Shown here piece after piece: positions 35,994 to 43,858 of a DNA stretch of 64,000 nucleotides. The stretch's first letter is position 1; each line of letters opens with the position of its first letter. The position numbers and the translations under genes were made by a program. The stretch covers positions 434,001 through 498,000 of the forward strand of contig CAXXNS010000010.1 of assembly GCA_963666895.2 (NCBI GenBank). Reading direction: 5' to 3'. Origin of the DNA: G963666895 sp963666895 (lineage in GTDB: Bacteria > Desulfobacterota > Desulfovibrionia > Desulfovibrionales > Desulfovibrionaceae). The notes under the pieces are model-generated. The model was not told the origin of the DNA. It was given only the letters and a program-made list of their open reading frames with translations, and searched no databases.

Positions 35994-38384
35994 TTAGATG
36001 TCCAGGTCGGCCACGGCCAGGGCGTTCTTCTCGATGAACTCGCGGCGGGGCTCCACGTTGTCCCCCATGAGGTCGGAGAAGATGTCGTTGGCCTCGGCCG
36101 CGTCCTCGATGGTCACCTGGAGCATGGTCCGCTTTTCCGGGTCCATGGTGGTCTCCCAGAGCTGCTCCGGGTTCATCTCGCCCAGGCCCTTGTAGCGTTG
36201 CACCTGGAAACCCCGGTGCGCCTCGTCCATGACCCTCGCCAGCAGGCCGAACATGCCCTCCACCTGCTCGGGCTCCTTGTCCTCCCGGGCCAGGGTGAAG
36301 GCCGATCCGCCGCAGGCCTTGTTCAACTCGGCCAGGGTGTCCCAGCCGGTCTTGTAGAGCTTGGAGTTGAAGAACTCCATGGCCAGGCGCGTGCGCAGGC
36401 CGTTGGCGTTCTCAAAGACCACGAAGGTCCGCTCCTTGTCCGTCTCCTCGTCCAGCTCCTTTTCCAGCCAGGCCTTGTAGCCCCGGGAATCCATGTCGGC
36501 CACGAACTCGGCCGGGTCGTTCTTCTCGAAGTATCGGAACTTGAGCTTGAGCGGGCTGGCCAGCAGGGCCAGGAACAGATGGTCCTCGATGCCCATGTTC
36601 ACGGCGTCGCGCACCCGGACCTCCAGGTGGCTGATCTGGTCCATGAGCTTGCGCAGATCCTTGTCCGTAAAGCTCTTGCCGTTCTCCGCCGTCACGGTCA
36701 GGTCCGCGCCCGCCTTGGACAGCAGGAAGTCCCGCAGGCCCTTTTCGTCCTTGATGAAGCGCTCGAACTTGCCCTTGTGCACCCGGAACAGGGGCGGCTG
36801 GGCGATGAACACGTACCCGCCGTCGATGAGATCCTGGTACTGGCGGAAGAAGAAGGTCAGCAGCAGGGTGCGGATGTGCGCGCCGTCCACGTCGGCGTCG
36901 GTCATGATGACCACCTTGTGGTAGCGCAGCTTGTTGATGTCCCTGTCCTCCTCCTCGCCGATGCCCACGCCCAGGGCCGTGATCATGGCCCGGATCTCCT
37001 TGTTGGAGAGCATCTTGTCGAAGCGGGTCTTTTCCACGTTCAGGATCTTGCCGCGCAGGGGCAGAATGGCCTGGGTCTTGGGGTTTCGGCCCTGCTTGGC
37101 CGAGCCGCCGGCCGAGTCGCCCTCCACGATGAATATCTCGGAGTCGGCCGGGTCCTTGGACTGGCAGTCGGCCAGCTTGCCGGGCAGGGAGTGGTCCGAG
37201 AGCGCGCCCTTGCGCCGCACCAGGTCGCGGGCCTTGCGGGCCGCGTCGCGGGCCCGGGCCGCGTCAATGACCTTTTCCAGAATGCCCTTGGCCTCCTTGG
37301 GGTTCTCCTCGAAGAAGGTGGACAGCTTGTCGTAGACCAGGGCGGACACGATGCCCGAGACCTCGGAGTTGCCGAGCTTGGTCTTGGTCTGGCCCTCGAA
37401 CTGGGGCCGGGGCAGCTTGACCGAGACCACGGCCGTCAGGCCCTCGCGCACGTCGTCGCCGGACACGACGCGGACCAGCTTTTTGGGCAGGTCCGCGCTT
37501 TTGATGTAGTTGTTCAGCGCCCGGGTCAGGGCCATCTTGAAGCCCACCAGGTGGGTGCCGCCTTCCTTGGTCCGGATGTTGTTGGCAAAGGTGTAGACGT
37601 TTTCCTTGTACCCGGCGTTGTACTGGATGGCGAACTCGGTGACCACGGAATCGGTCTCGCCCTCGCCGTAGATGACCTCGCCGATGGCGGTCTGGCCGGT
37701 GTTGACGTCGACCACAAAGCGCTTGATGCCGCCCTCGTACTTGAACAGCTTATGCTCGCCGCTGCGCTCGTCCAGGAACTCGATCTCCAGGCCCGAGTTC
37801 AGGTAGGCCAATTCCTGGAACCGCTTGCGCAGGGTGGCGAAGTCGAACTGGTTGGTCTCGAAGATCTCCTCGTCCGGCCGGAAGCGCACCGAGGTGCCGC
37901 GGCCCTCGGTCTCGCCGATCTCTTCCAGGCCGGTGGCCGGCACGCCGCGCTCGTACTTCTGGCGCCAGACCTTGCCGTCGCGCTTGACCGTGGCCTCCAG
38001 GAACTCGGACAAGGCGTTGACCACGGACACGCCCACACCGTGCAGGCCGCCGGACACCTTGTAGGAATCGTTGTCGAACTTGCCGCCCGCGTGGAGCATG
38101 GTCATGACCACTTCCAGGGCCGGACGCTTCTCCTTGGGGTGCATGTCCACGGGGATGCCGCGGCCGTTGTCGATGACGGTCACGGAGTTGTCCATGTGCA
38201 GGACCACCTTGACCCGGGTGCAATGCCCGGCCATGGCCTCGTCAATGGCGTTGTCCACCACCTCGTAGACGAGATGGTGCAGCCCACGGGCGTCCGTGGA
38301 CCCGATGTACATGGCCGGGCGTTTCCTTACAGCGGAAAGCCCTTCCAGGATGGTGATGGAATCAGCTGTGTAGCCTTTGGTCAT
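35994..38384 (-). CDS. gyrB: DNA gyrase subunit B
   Basis: A protein of 796 residues, the ATPase half of gyrase. The GHKL ATP site is EVVDNAIDEAMAGH, DNGRGIPVD and GGLHGVGVSVVNALS, and the Toprim domain has IVEGDSAGGSAKQGRN and MTDADVDGAHIRTLLLTFF. The C-terminal QRYKGLGEMNPEQLWETTMD is diagnostic. The length matches the long proteobacterial form. Its ATG overlaps the dnaN stop as ATGA, and gyrA follows 15 bases after its stop. Confidence 0.98.
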   Translation of the reverse strand: MTKGYTADSITILEGLSAVRKRPAMYIGSTDARGLHHLVYEVVDNAIDEAMAGHCTRVKVVLHMDNSVTVIDNGRGIPVDMHPKEKRPALEVVMTMLHAGGKFDNDSYKVSGGLHGVGVSVVNALSEFLEATVKRDGKVWRQKYERGVPATGLEEIGETEGRGTSVRFRPDEEIFETNQFDFATLRKRFQELAYLNSGLEIEFLDERSGEHKLFKYEGGIKRFVVDVNTGQTAIGEVIYGEGETDSVVTEFAIQYNAGYKENVYTFANNIRTKEGGTHLVGFKMALTRALNNYIKSADLPKKLVRVVSGDDVREGLTAVVSVKLPRPQFEGQTKTKLGNSEVSGIVSALVYDKLSTFFEENPKEAKGILEKVIDAARARDAARKARDLVRRKGALSDHSLPGKLADCQSKDPADSEIFIVEGDSAGGSAKQGRNPKTQAILPLRGKILNVEKTRFDKMLSNKEIRAMITALGVGIGEEEDRDINKLRYHKVVIMTDADVDGAHIRTLLLTFFFRQYQDLIDGGYVFIAQPPLFRVHKGKFERFIKDEKGLRDFLLSKAGADLTVTAENGKSFTDKDLRKLMDQISHLEVRVRDAVNMGIEDHLFLALLASPLKLKFRYFEKNDPAEFVADMDSRGYKAWLEKELDEETDKERTFVVFENANGLRTRLAMEFFNSKLYKTGWDTLAELNKACGGSAFTLAREDKEPEQVEGMFGLLARVMDEAHRGFQVQRYKGLGEMNPEQLWETTMDPEKRTMLQVTIEDAAEANDIFSDLMGDNVEPRREFIEKNALAVADLDI

Positions 38385-39562
38385 TCAACGTCTTCCTCGG
38401 TGTAGTAGGTCTCTTCCTGAATCATCATGGGCATGACGATGACCTTGTATTCGGGATCGTCCGCCCCGGTCACTCCGCAGGGAGCCTCGGTTCCGGTCAG
38501 GGTGAACTCCACCTTGCCCGAGCCGAAGTGGTTCAGAATCTCGATGAGGTTGCGGGTGGGAAACGCGATGCGATCCAGGTCCCCGTTGAAGTCGGCCTGG
38601 ATGGATTCGGTGGCCGTGCCGGTCTCCTGTCCTTGGGAATAGAGCACCACCTCGCCCGGCTTGAAGTTGAAGTGCGTGCAGCGGTTGGTGTCCGTGTTGA
38701 AGATGATGATCCGCTCCAGGGAGTCGGCCAGCTCCTCGCGCGGGACCGACAGTCTGGACACGCCGTCCTCGTTCAGCTTGGACAGGAAATTGTTGTAGTT
38801 GGGGTACTGGTAATAGGACAGGGGCAGGGAGAAGGTCTCGGTCTTGTCCGCGGTGCGGAAAAACAGGCGCTTGTCCGAGATGTTCAGCTCGATCTCGTCA
38901 GCGGTCAGCCACTTCTTGAGCTCGGCCAGGTACTTCTTCTGGATGAGCACGCCTTCCTCGGGAAGGATGTCGAAGATGTCGTCATTGATGAACTTGAACA
39001 TGGCGAACTGGTGGCCGTTCAAGCCGCAAGCCTCGATGCTCTTGTCCCCGCTGTCCTGGTCCTGCACCGGACGGACGAACAGGCAGGCGATGGCCTCCAT
39101 TGAGTCCTCGTCGCTGATGCAGAACGAGATCTTGTCGATGATCTCGTGCAGGAAGTCGCCGGACCAGTACACGGATCCGGATTCCGGAAAGGCCGTGAAC
39201 TTCTGGAACCACTCCTCCTCAGACACGCGCAGGTTGTACTTGCGCGAGTTCTGCTCCACCAGCAATTCGGTCTGGTTGCCCTTGCCCTTGGCCGTCTTGA
39301 GGGTCATCTCGCCGGACGGGAGCTTGCGGGCCAGGTCATAAAACTGTCTGCCCTGCACCCCGGCCAGCCCCTCCTCCTGGATCAGGGCCGGATAGGAGCC
39401 CACGAACTCGAGGTTGGAGTCCGTGGACATGATGTTCAGACGGCCGTCCGCGCACTTGAGCCAGATGGTCCGCAAAAAGGCGGCCCCTGTCTTGGTGGGG
39501 ATGATGTTGGCCGACTTCTGCAGGCCCTCGATGATCTCGTCCCGGTTTACCTTTAATAACAT
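38381..39562 (-). CDS. dnaN: DNA polymerase III beta sliding clamp
   Basis: A protein of 393 residues made of three clamp domains, close to the usual 366-380. It opens with MLLKVNRDEIIEGLQKSANI and ends with the C-terminal MPMMIQEETYYTEEDVE, in place of the usual MPMR(L/I) ending. It holds polymerase III on DNA. recF, which often lies between dnaN and gyrB, is absent, and dnaN overlaps gyrB directly by four bases. Confidence 0.95.
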   Translation of the reverse strand: MLLKVNRDEIIEGLQKSANIIPTKTGAAFLRTIWLKCADGRLNIMSTDSNLEFVGSYPALIQEEGLAGVQGRQFYDLARKLPSGEMTLKTAKGKGNQTELLVEQNSRKYNLRVSEEEWFQKFTAFPESGSVYWSGDFLHEIIDKISFCISDEDSMEAIACLFVRPVQDQDSGDKSIEACGLNGHQFAMFKFINDDIFDILPEEGVLIQKKYLAELKKWLTADEIELNISDKRLFFRTADKTETFSLPLSYYQYPNYNNFLSKLNEDGVSRLSVPREELADSLERIIIFNTDTNRCTHFNFKPGEVVLYSQGQETGTATESIQADFNGDLDRIAFPTRNLIEILNHFGSGKVEFTLTGTEAPCGVTGADDPEYKVIVMPMMIQEETYYTEEDVE

Positions 39563-39698
39563 GAAAGAAACTCCTTGTGATTGTTATAAGCCCTGTCGCT
39601 TGGGGCGGAACCTTCACATGCTCCCGCAATCACTGGTCAAGTTATCTACATCCACGGTCTGTATCCTGGACCGGAAGGAACCGTGTCCAGGGCCGCGG
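39563..39698. other. dnaA-dnaN gap with a DnaA-box-like site
   Basis: The 136-bp gap holds TTATCTACA at 39642-39650, one base from the TTATCCACA consensus. No gene is seen. It probably carries the dnaN promoter and may be part of the origin region. Confidence 0.4.
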
Positions 39699-41036
39699 TC
39701 ATCGTTCCTCGTACAAGAGACATTTCTTCTTCAACTCTTTCAACAGTTGTTTCAGTTCCATGTCATCTTCTTGCAATTGCTCGATCTTCTTCACGGAGTA
39801 TAGGACCGTGGAGTGGTCCTTGTTGCCGAAGACCCGGCCCAGGGCCGGAAAGGATACCGAAAGGAGCTTGCGGCACAAGTACATGGACACCTGCCGGGCC
39901 TGGGCGATGTGGGCGTGGCGTTTGTTGCCCTTGATCTCGCGTACGGAGAGGTTGAAGTAGTCGGCCACCGTGCCGATGATGGTGTCGGGTGTCAAGCTCT
40001 CGGCCGTCTGCTCTTCGGTGTTGGACAGGATGTGCAGAAAATCCTTTTTCGACAGGTCCTTGCGCACCAGTTCCCGGAAAGCGAAGAGCTTGAGCAAGAT
40101 GCCCTGCAAATAGCGGAAATCCTTGAACCGCTGGGCCAGGGTCAGGACCTGCTCCTTGGTCAGGGTCAGCTTTTTCTGCCGGGCCATCTGCTGGATGTAG
40201 GCCACCCGCACCTCCAGGTCCGGCTGCTTGAGCGTGACGATGAGGCCCCATTCCAGCCTGGAGAGCAGGTTGGGATCCAGGAAGTCGTAGCTGGACACCT
40301 TGTCCATACAGGAAAAGACCATCTGCTTCTTGTTCTCGAAGAAGTGGTTGAACAGGATGATCAGTTCCGGCTGAAGCTCGGGATACTTCTTGAGCTGCTG
40401 CAAATCGTCCAGGAACAGGTACTCGTGCTCACACACGTGGTTGCGGGCTTGGAACGGGTCGCCCTGGAACCGGGCCGAGTACAGGCTCTTGAGTTCGTCC
40501 ACCGAGGCCAGGAAGATGCGCTCGGCCTCCACCTGTTTGCTGATCTCGTTGGCCACGGCCTTCAAAAGGTGGGACTTTCCCGACCCGTTCTTGCCGCAGA
40601 TGACGAACGGGTTGAACAGGTTGCCCGACTGCTTGGCCACCTCCTTGGCGCTGGCCAGGGGGAAGTAATTTTTTTTGTTGATCAGGAAGGTCTCGAACAG
40701 GAACTGGCGGTCGAACGGGAAGTCGATGAGCGCGGCCGCCTCGTTGGACAGGCGCAGCCGCCCCGGCTCGATCTGGCCCGGGGTGTCCCGGTAGCGGACC
40801 AGGCAGCCGTTGCCCAGGAACTCGCCCAGCTGGGCCTCGAACCGGGGCCGGATGTTTTGGGAGAACCAGCGGCCGAAGTACATGTGCGGGAACGAGACGA
40901 TGACCTCCTGGCCGTCTTCCGAGGCCTGGACGTGCAGGGGGTCGAACCAGCCGGAAAGGTCCTGTTCTGATGAGGACTTGAGCAGGTGCAGGCGGAGGGC
41001 GGCCTTGATGTCGTTGCCGGTGTTGCTTTCTGTCAC
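39699..41036 (-). CDS. dnaA: Divergent chromosomal replication initiator DnaA
   Basis: A protein of 445 residues from a GTG at 41034-41036. Domain I is recognisable (HLLKSSSEQDLSGWFDPLHV), and the linker domain is very short. The AAA+ core has an atypical Walker A (GKNGSGKSHLLKAV in place of GGxGLGKTHL) and Walker B YLFLDDLQQLKK. Domain IV ends with VREIKGNKRHAHIAQARQ and the DNA-binding NKDHSTVLYSVKKIEQ. The gene order dnaA-dnaN-gyrB-gyrA supports the assignment. No clear ribosome site precedes the GTG, so the start is uncertain. A second, more standard dnaA elsewhere is possible. Confidence 0.88.
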   Translation of the reverse strand: MTESNTGNDIKAALRLHLLKSSSEQDLSGWFDPLHVQASEDGQEVIVSFPHMYFGRWFSQNIRPRFEAQLGEFLGNGCLVRYRDTPGQIEPGRLRLSNEAAALIDFPFDRQFLFETFLINKKNYFPLASAKEVAKQSGNLFNPFVICGKNGSGKSHLLKAVANEISKQVEAERIFLASVDELKSLYSARFQGDPFQARNHVCEHEYLFLDDLQQLKKYPELQPELIILFNHFFENKKQMVFSCMDKVSSYDFLDPNLLSRLEWGLIVTLKQPDLEVRVAYIQQMARQKKLTLTKEQVLTLAQRFKDFRYLQGILLKLFAFRELVRKDLSKKDFLHILSNTEEQTAESLTPDTIIGTVADYFNLSVREIKGNKRHAHIAQARQVSMYLCRKLLSVSFPALGRVFGNKDHSTVLYSVKKIEQLQEDDMELKQLLKELKKKCLLYEER

Positions 41037-41280
41037 TGTGGTTGTTTGGAAAGTAAGAGAAAACAAAGCGTTGGAAGAACAGTGCGATATGTTGTCCACA
41101 TCCGGACTGCATACCTGAAATCGGGCCCGAAGCCAAGGGCGAAGAAGGGTTTTTAACAGTCGGGGCCGTCCGCGCCAAGCGTTGCCTTTGCCCGCGATTT
41201 GGGACAAGATCAGCCCGCCTATCCACAAGAAACCGGCCGGATTCCCCAACCGGCCCCAACGCGCGCGAGTCGAGAGAGTC
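41037..41280. other. Candidate oriC region upstream of dnaA
   Basis: This 244-bp gap between divergent dnaA and the DUF39 gene holds two DnaA-box-like 9-mers in the same orientation, TTGTCCACA (41092-41100) and CTATCCACA (41219-41227). An AT-richer patch is near 41040-41080. Each box has one mismatch. Position next to dnaA is the main argument for an origin. Confidence 0.45.
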
Positions 41281-42450
41281 ATGCCCAACGACAAGACCAT
41301 CCGTACCATCGCGGACATCAACGAACGCATCCGAAAGGGCAAGGCCGTGGTGCTCAATGCCCAGGAAATGGCCGAGCTGGTCAAAAAGGAAGGACCGGCC
41401 AAGGCGGCCAAGCAGGTGGACGTGGTCACCACCGGCACCTTTTCCACCATGTGCTCCTCGGGCATGCTTTTCAACATCGGCCAGCAGCCCCCGACCATGA
41501 AGGTCTCCCGGATGTGGCTCAACAACGTGCCCTGCCATTGCGGCCTGGCCGCGGTGGACGCCTACCTGGGCGCGACGGAGTGCTCCGAGGACGACCCGCT
41601 GAACAAGGTCTATCCGGGCCGGTTCGTGTACGGCGGGGGCCACGTCATCGAGGATCTGGTCCGGGGCAAGGCCGTGCATCTCAAGGCCGAGGCCTACGGC
41701 ACGGACTGCTACCCGCGCCGGGAGCGGTCCAAGGAGGTCACCCTGGCCGACCTGCCCCAGGCCTGGCTCCTGAACCCGCGCAACGGCTACCAGAACTACA
41801 ACTGCGCCGTGAACCTGACCAGCCGGACCATCTACACCTACATGGGGCCCCTGAAGCCCAACTGCAACAACGCCAACTTCGCCACGGCCGGGCTGCTGTC
41901 GCCCCTGCTCAACGACCCCCTGTTCAGGACCATCGGCCTGGGCACGCGCATCTTCCTGGGCGGCGGCATCGGCTACGTGCTGGGCCCCGGCACCCAGCAC
42001 AACCCCAAGCCCAAGCGCAACGAGCGCGGCCTGCCCATGGGCGGGGCCGGGACCATGATGGTCAGGGGCGACCTGAAGCAGATGCGGGCCAGGTTCCTGC
42101 GGGCCATGTCCATCATCGGGTACGGCAACTCCCTGGCCGTGGGCCTGGGCGTGCCCATCCCCATCCTGACCGAGGAGATCGCCTGGTACACGGGCGTGAC
42201 GGACGAGGACATCCAGATGCCCGTGGTGGACTACGGGTACGACTACCCCAACGGGATCAACCGCGTGCTGCGCCACGCCACCCTGGCCGAGCTCAAGTCG
42301 GGCGAGATCGAGATCAACGGCAAGAAGACCCCCACCGTGCCCGTGACCTCCTTCGCCATGTCCCTGGAAGTGGCCGACACGCTCAAGGACTGGATCCAGA
42401 AGGGCGAGTTCCTGCTTACCGAGCCCGTGGAGCTGCTGCCGTCCGAGTAA
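41281..42450 (+). CDS. DUF39 homocysteine biosynthesis protein (aspartate-semialdehyde sulfurtransferase type)
   Basis: A protein of 389 residues matching the HcyBio/DUF39 family, which in methanogens and sulfate reducers takes part in making homocysteine from aspartate semialdehyde and sulfide-derived sulfur. Recognisable stretches are VVTTGTFSTMCSSGMLFNIG, NNVPCHCGLAAVDAYLGATE and IFLGGGIGYVLGPGTQHNP. The cysteines in CSSG and PCHCG are likely sulfur carriers. Only the core domain is present, without the CBS pair or the ferredoxin partner gene found in methanogens. It is divergent from dnaA and ends at a strong terminator. Confidence 0.86.
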   Translation: MPNDKTIRTIADINERIRKGKAVVLNAQEMAELVKKEGPAKAAKQVDVVTTGTFSTMCSSGMLFNIGQQPPTMKVSRMWLNNVPCHCGLAAVDAYLGATECSEDDPLNKVYPGRFVYGGGHVIEDLVRGKAVHLKAEAYGTDCYPRRERSKEVTLADLPQAWLLNPRNGYQNYNCAVNLTSRTIYTYMGPLKPNCNNANFATAGLLSPLLNDPLFRTIGLGTRIFLGGGIGYVLGPGTQHNPKPKRNERGLPMGGAGTMMVRGDLKQMRARFLRAMSIIGYGNSLAVGLGVPIPILTEEIAWYTGVTDEDIQMPVVDYGYDYPNGINRVLRHATLAELKSGEIEINGKKTPTVPVTSFAMSLEVADTLKDWIQKGEFLLTEPVELLPSE

Positions 42451-42473
42451 AAGGCGGCCAAACAGGACAACCC

Positions 42474-42506
42474 AAGGGGACGTTTTTTCAAGGCGTCCCC
42501 TTTTTC
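42474..42506 (+). terminator. Intrinsic terminator
   Basis: AAGGGGACG and CGTCCCCTT pair around an 11-base loop, followed by a T-run. Confidence 0.85.
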
Positions 42507-42610
42507 ATTCTCCGGCCGGGCTTCTGGCCCCGCCAGGCTTTGACAACCGGACATTCATGGTCTAGCTAAAAGCGTTTCCGGCCCGGCCGGGCCGGATAAA
42601 GGATGGAGCA

Positions 42611-43858
42611 ATGGCCAAGGTACAGAAGATCAAGGGTTTCGCGGACCTGTTTCCCGTTGAGGCGGAAAAGTACGCCCGACTCGAGGACGCGGCCCGCCGC
42701 GTGTTCACCCGCTACGGGTTCGGCGAGCTGCGCACCCCGGTGCTGGAGAAGACCGAACTCTTCCAGAAGTCCATCGGCGAGGACACCGACGTGGTGGGCA
42801 AGGAGATGTTCACCTTCCCGGACCGCAAGGGCCGCTCCCTGACCATGCGTCCGGAAGCGACCGCAGGCGTGGTGCGGGCCTACGTGGAGTCCGGCACGTA
42901 CCAGCCCGGCCTGGTCAGCAAGTATTTCACCTTCGGCCCCATGTTCCGCTACGAGCGGCCGCAAAAGGGCCGCCAGCGCCAGTTCCATCAGATCAACGCC
43001 GAGGTCTTCGGGGCTTCCGAACCGGCCGCGGACGCCGAGCTCATCCTCATGCTCCGGGCCTTTTTGGCCGAGGTCGGCCTGACCGGCCTGACCTTCGAGC
43101 TCAACTCCCTGGGCTGCGCCGCCTGCCGCCCGGCTTACAAGCAGGCCCTGACCGACTTTTTCAATAGCCTGGACCAGGAAAAACTCTGCCAGGACTGCCG
43201 CCGCCGCAAGGACACCAACCCCTTGCGCGTGCTGGACTGCAAGGTCCCGGACTGCAAGGACATGGTGGCCGGGGCCCCGTCCATCGCCGACCATCTCTGC
43301 CCGGACTGCCGCGAACATTTCGCCCAGGTGCGCTCCATGTTGGACGCGGCCAAGGTCACCTACGTGCTCAACCCGCGCCTGGTGCGCGGCCTGGACTACT
43401 ACATCCGGACCACCTTCGAGGTCACGGCCGAGAACATCGGGGCGCAGGCGTCGGTGGCCGGCGGCGGCCGGTATGACGGCCTGGTCAAGAGCGTGGGCGG
43501 GCCGGACGTGCCCGGCACGGGATTCGCCTGTGGAATGGAAAGGCTGGCCATGCTCCTTGAGGACGCGCCCAACCCGGGCCTGGACTTCTTCGTGGCCGTG
43601 ATCGACGAGCGGGCCGTGGGCCTGGGCATGGACCTGGCCGAGAAGCTGCGCGCCCAGGGGCTGACCGGCGAGGCCTCGTTCGCCTCGTCCAGCATGAAGA
43701 GCCGCTTGCGCGCGGCCAACCGGTTGAACGCCCGCACCTGCCTGATCCTGGGCGAGAGCGAGTACGAGTCCGGCTCCGTGACGGTCAAGGACATGAGCGA
43801 GGACGGGGAACAGCGGACCGTGAAGATCGACGACTATATCGCACAGATAAGGAAATAA
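42611..43858 (+). CDS. hisS: Histidyl-tRNA synthetase
   Basis: A class II synthetase of 415 residues that charges tRNA-His. Motif 1 to 3 regions are visible: KIKGFADLFPVEAEKYARLE at the start, LRPEATAGVVRAY as MRPEATAGVVRAYVES, the KGRQRQFHQINAEVFG motif 2 loop, and the histidine-specific LVRGLDYYIRTTFEV and ASVAGGGRYDGLVKSVGG. The C-terminal anticodon-binding domain is complete. Its TAA overlaps the aspS start by one base, giving a coupled synthetase pair. Confidence 0.97.
   Translation: MAKVQKIKGFADLFPVEAEKYARLEDAARRVFTRYGFGELRTPVLEKTELFQKSIGEDTDVVGKEMFTFPDRKGRSLTMRPEATAGVVRAYVESGTYQPGLVSKYFTFGPMFRYERPQKGRQRQFHQINAEVFGASEPAADAELILMLRAFLAEVGLTGLTFELNSLGCAACRPAYKQALTDFFNSLDQEKLCQDCRRRKDTNPLRVLDCKVPDCKDMVAGAPSIADHLCPDCREHFAQVRSMLDAAKVTYVLNPRLVRGLDYYIRTTFEVTAENIGAQASVAGGGRYDGLVKSVGGPDVPGTGFACGMERLAMLLEDAPNPGLDFFVAVIDERAVGLGMDLAEKLRAQGLTGEASFASSSMKSRLRAANRLNARTCLILGESEYESGSVTVKDMSEDGEQRTVKIDDYIAQIRK

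Noticed and set aside
41037..41525. Long N-terminal extension of dnaA through the DUF39 gene
   Set aside because: It overlaps a well-supported gene on the other strand and lies outside DnaA domain I.
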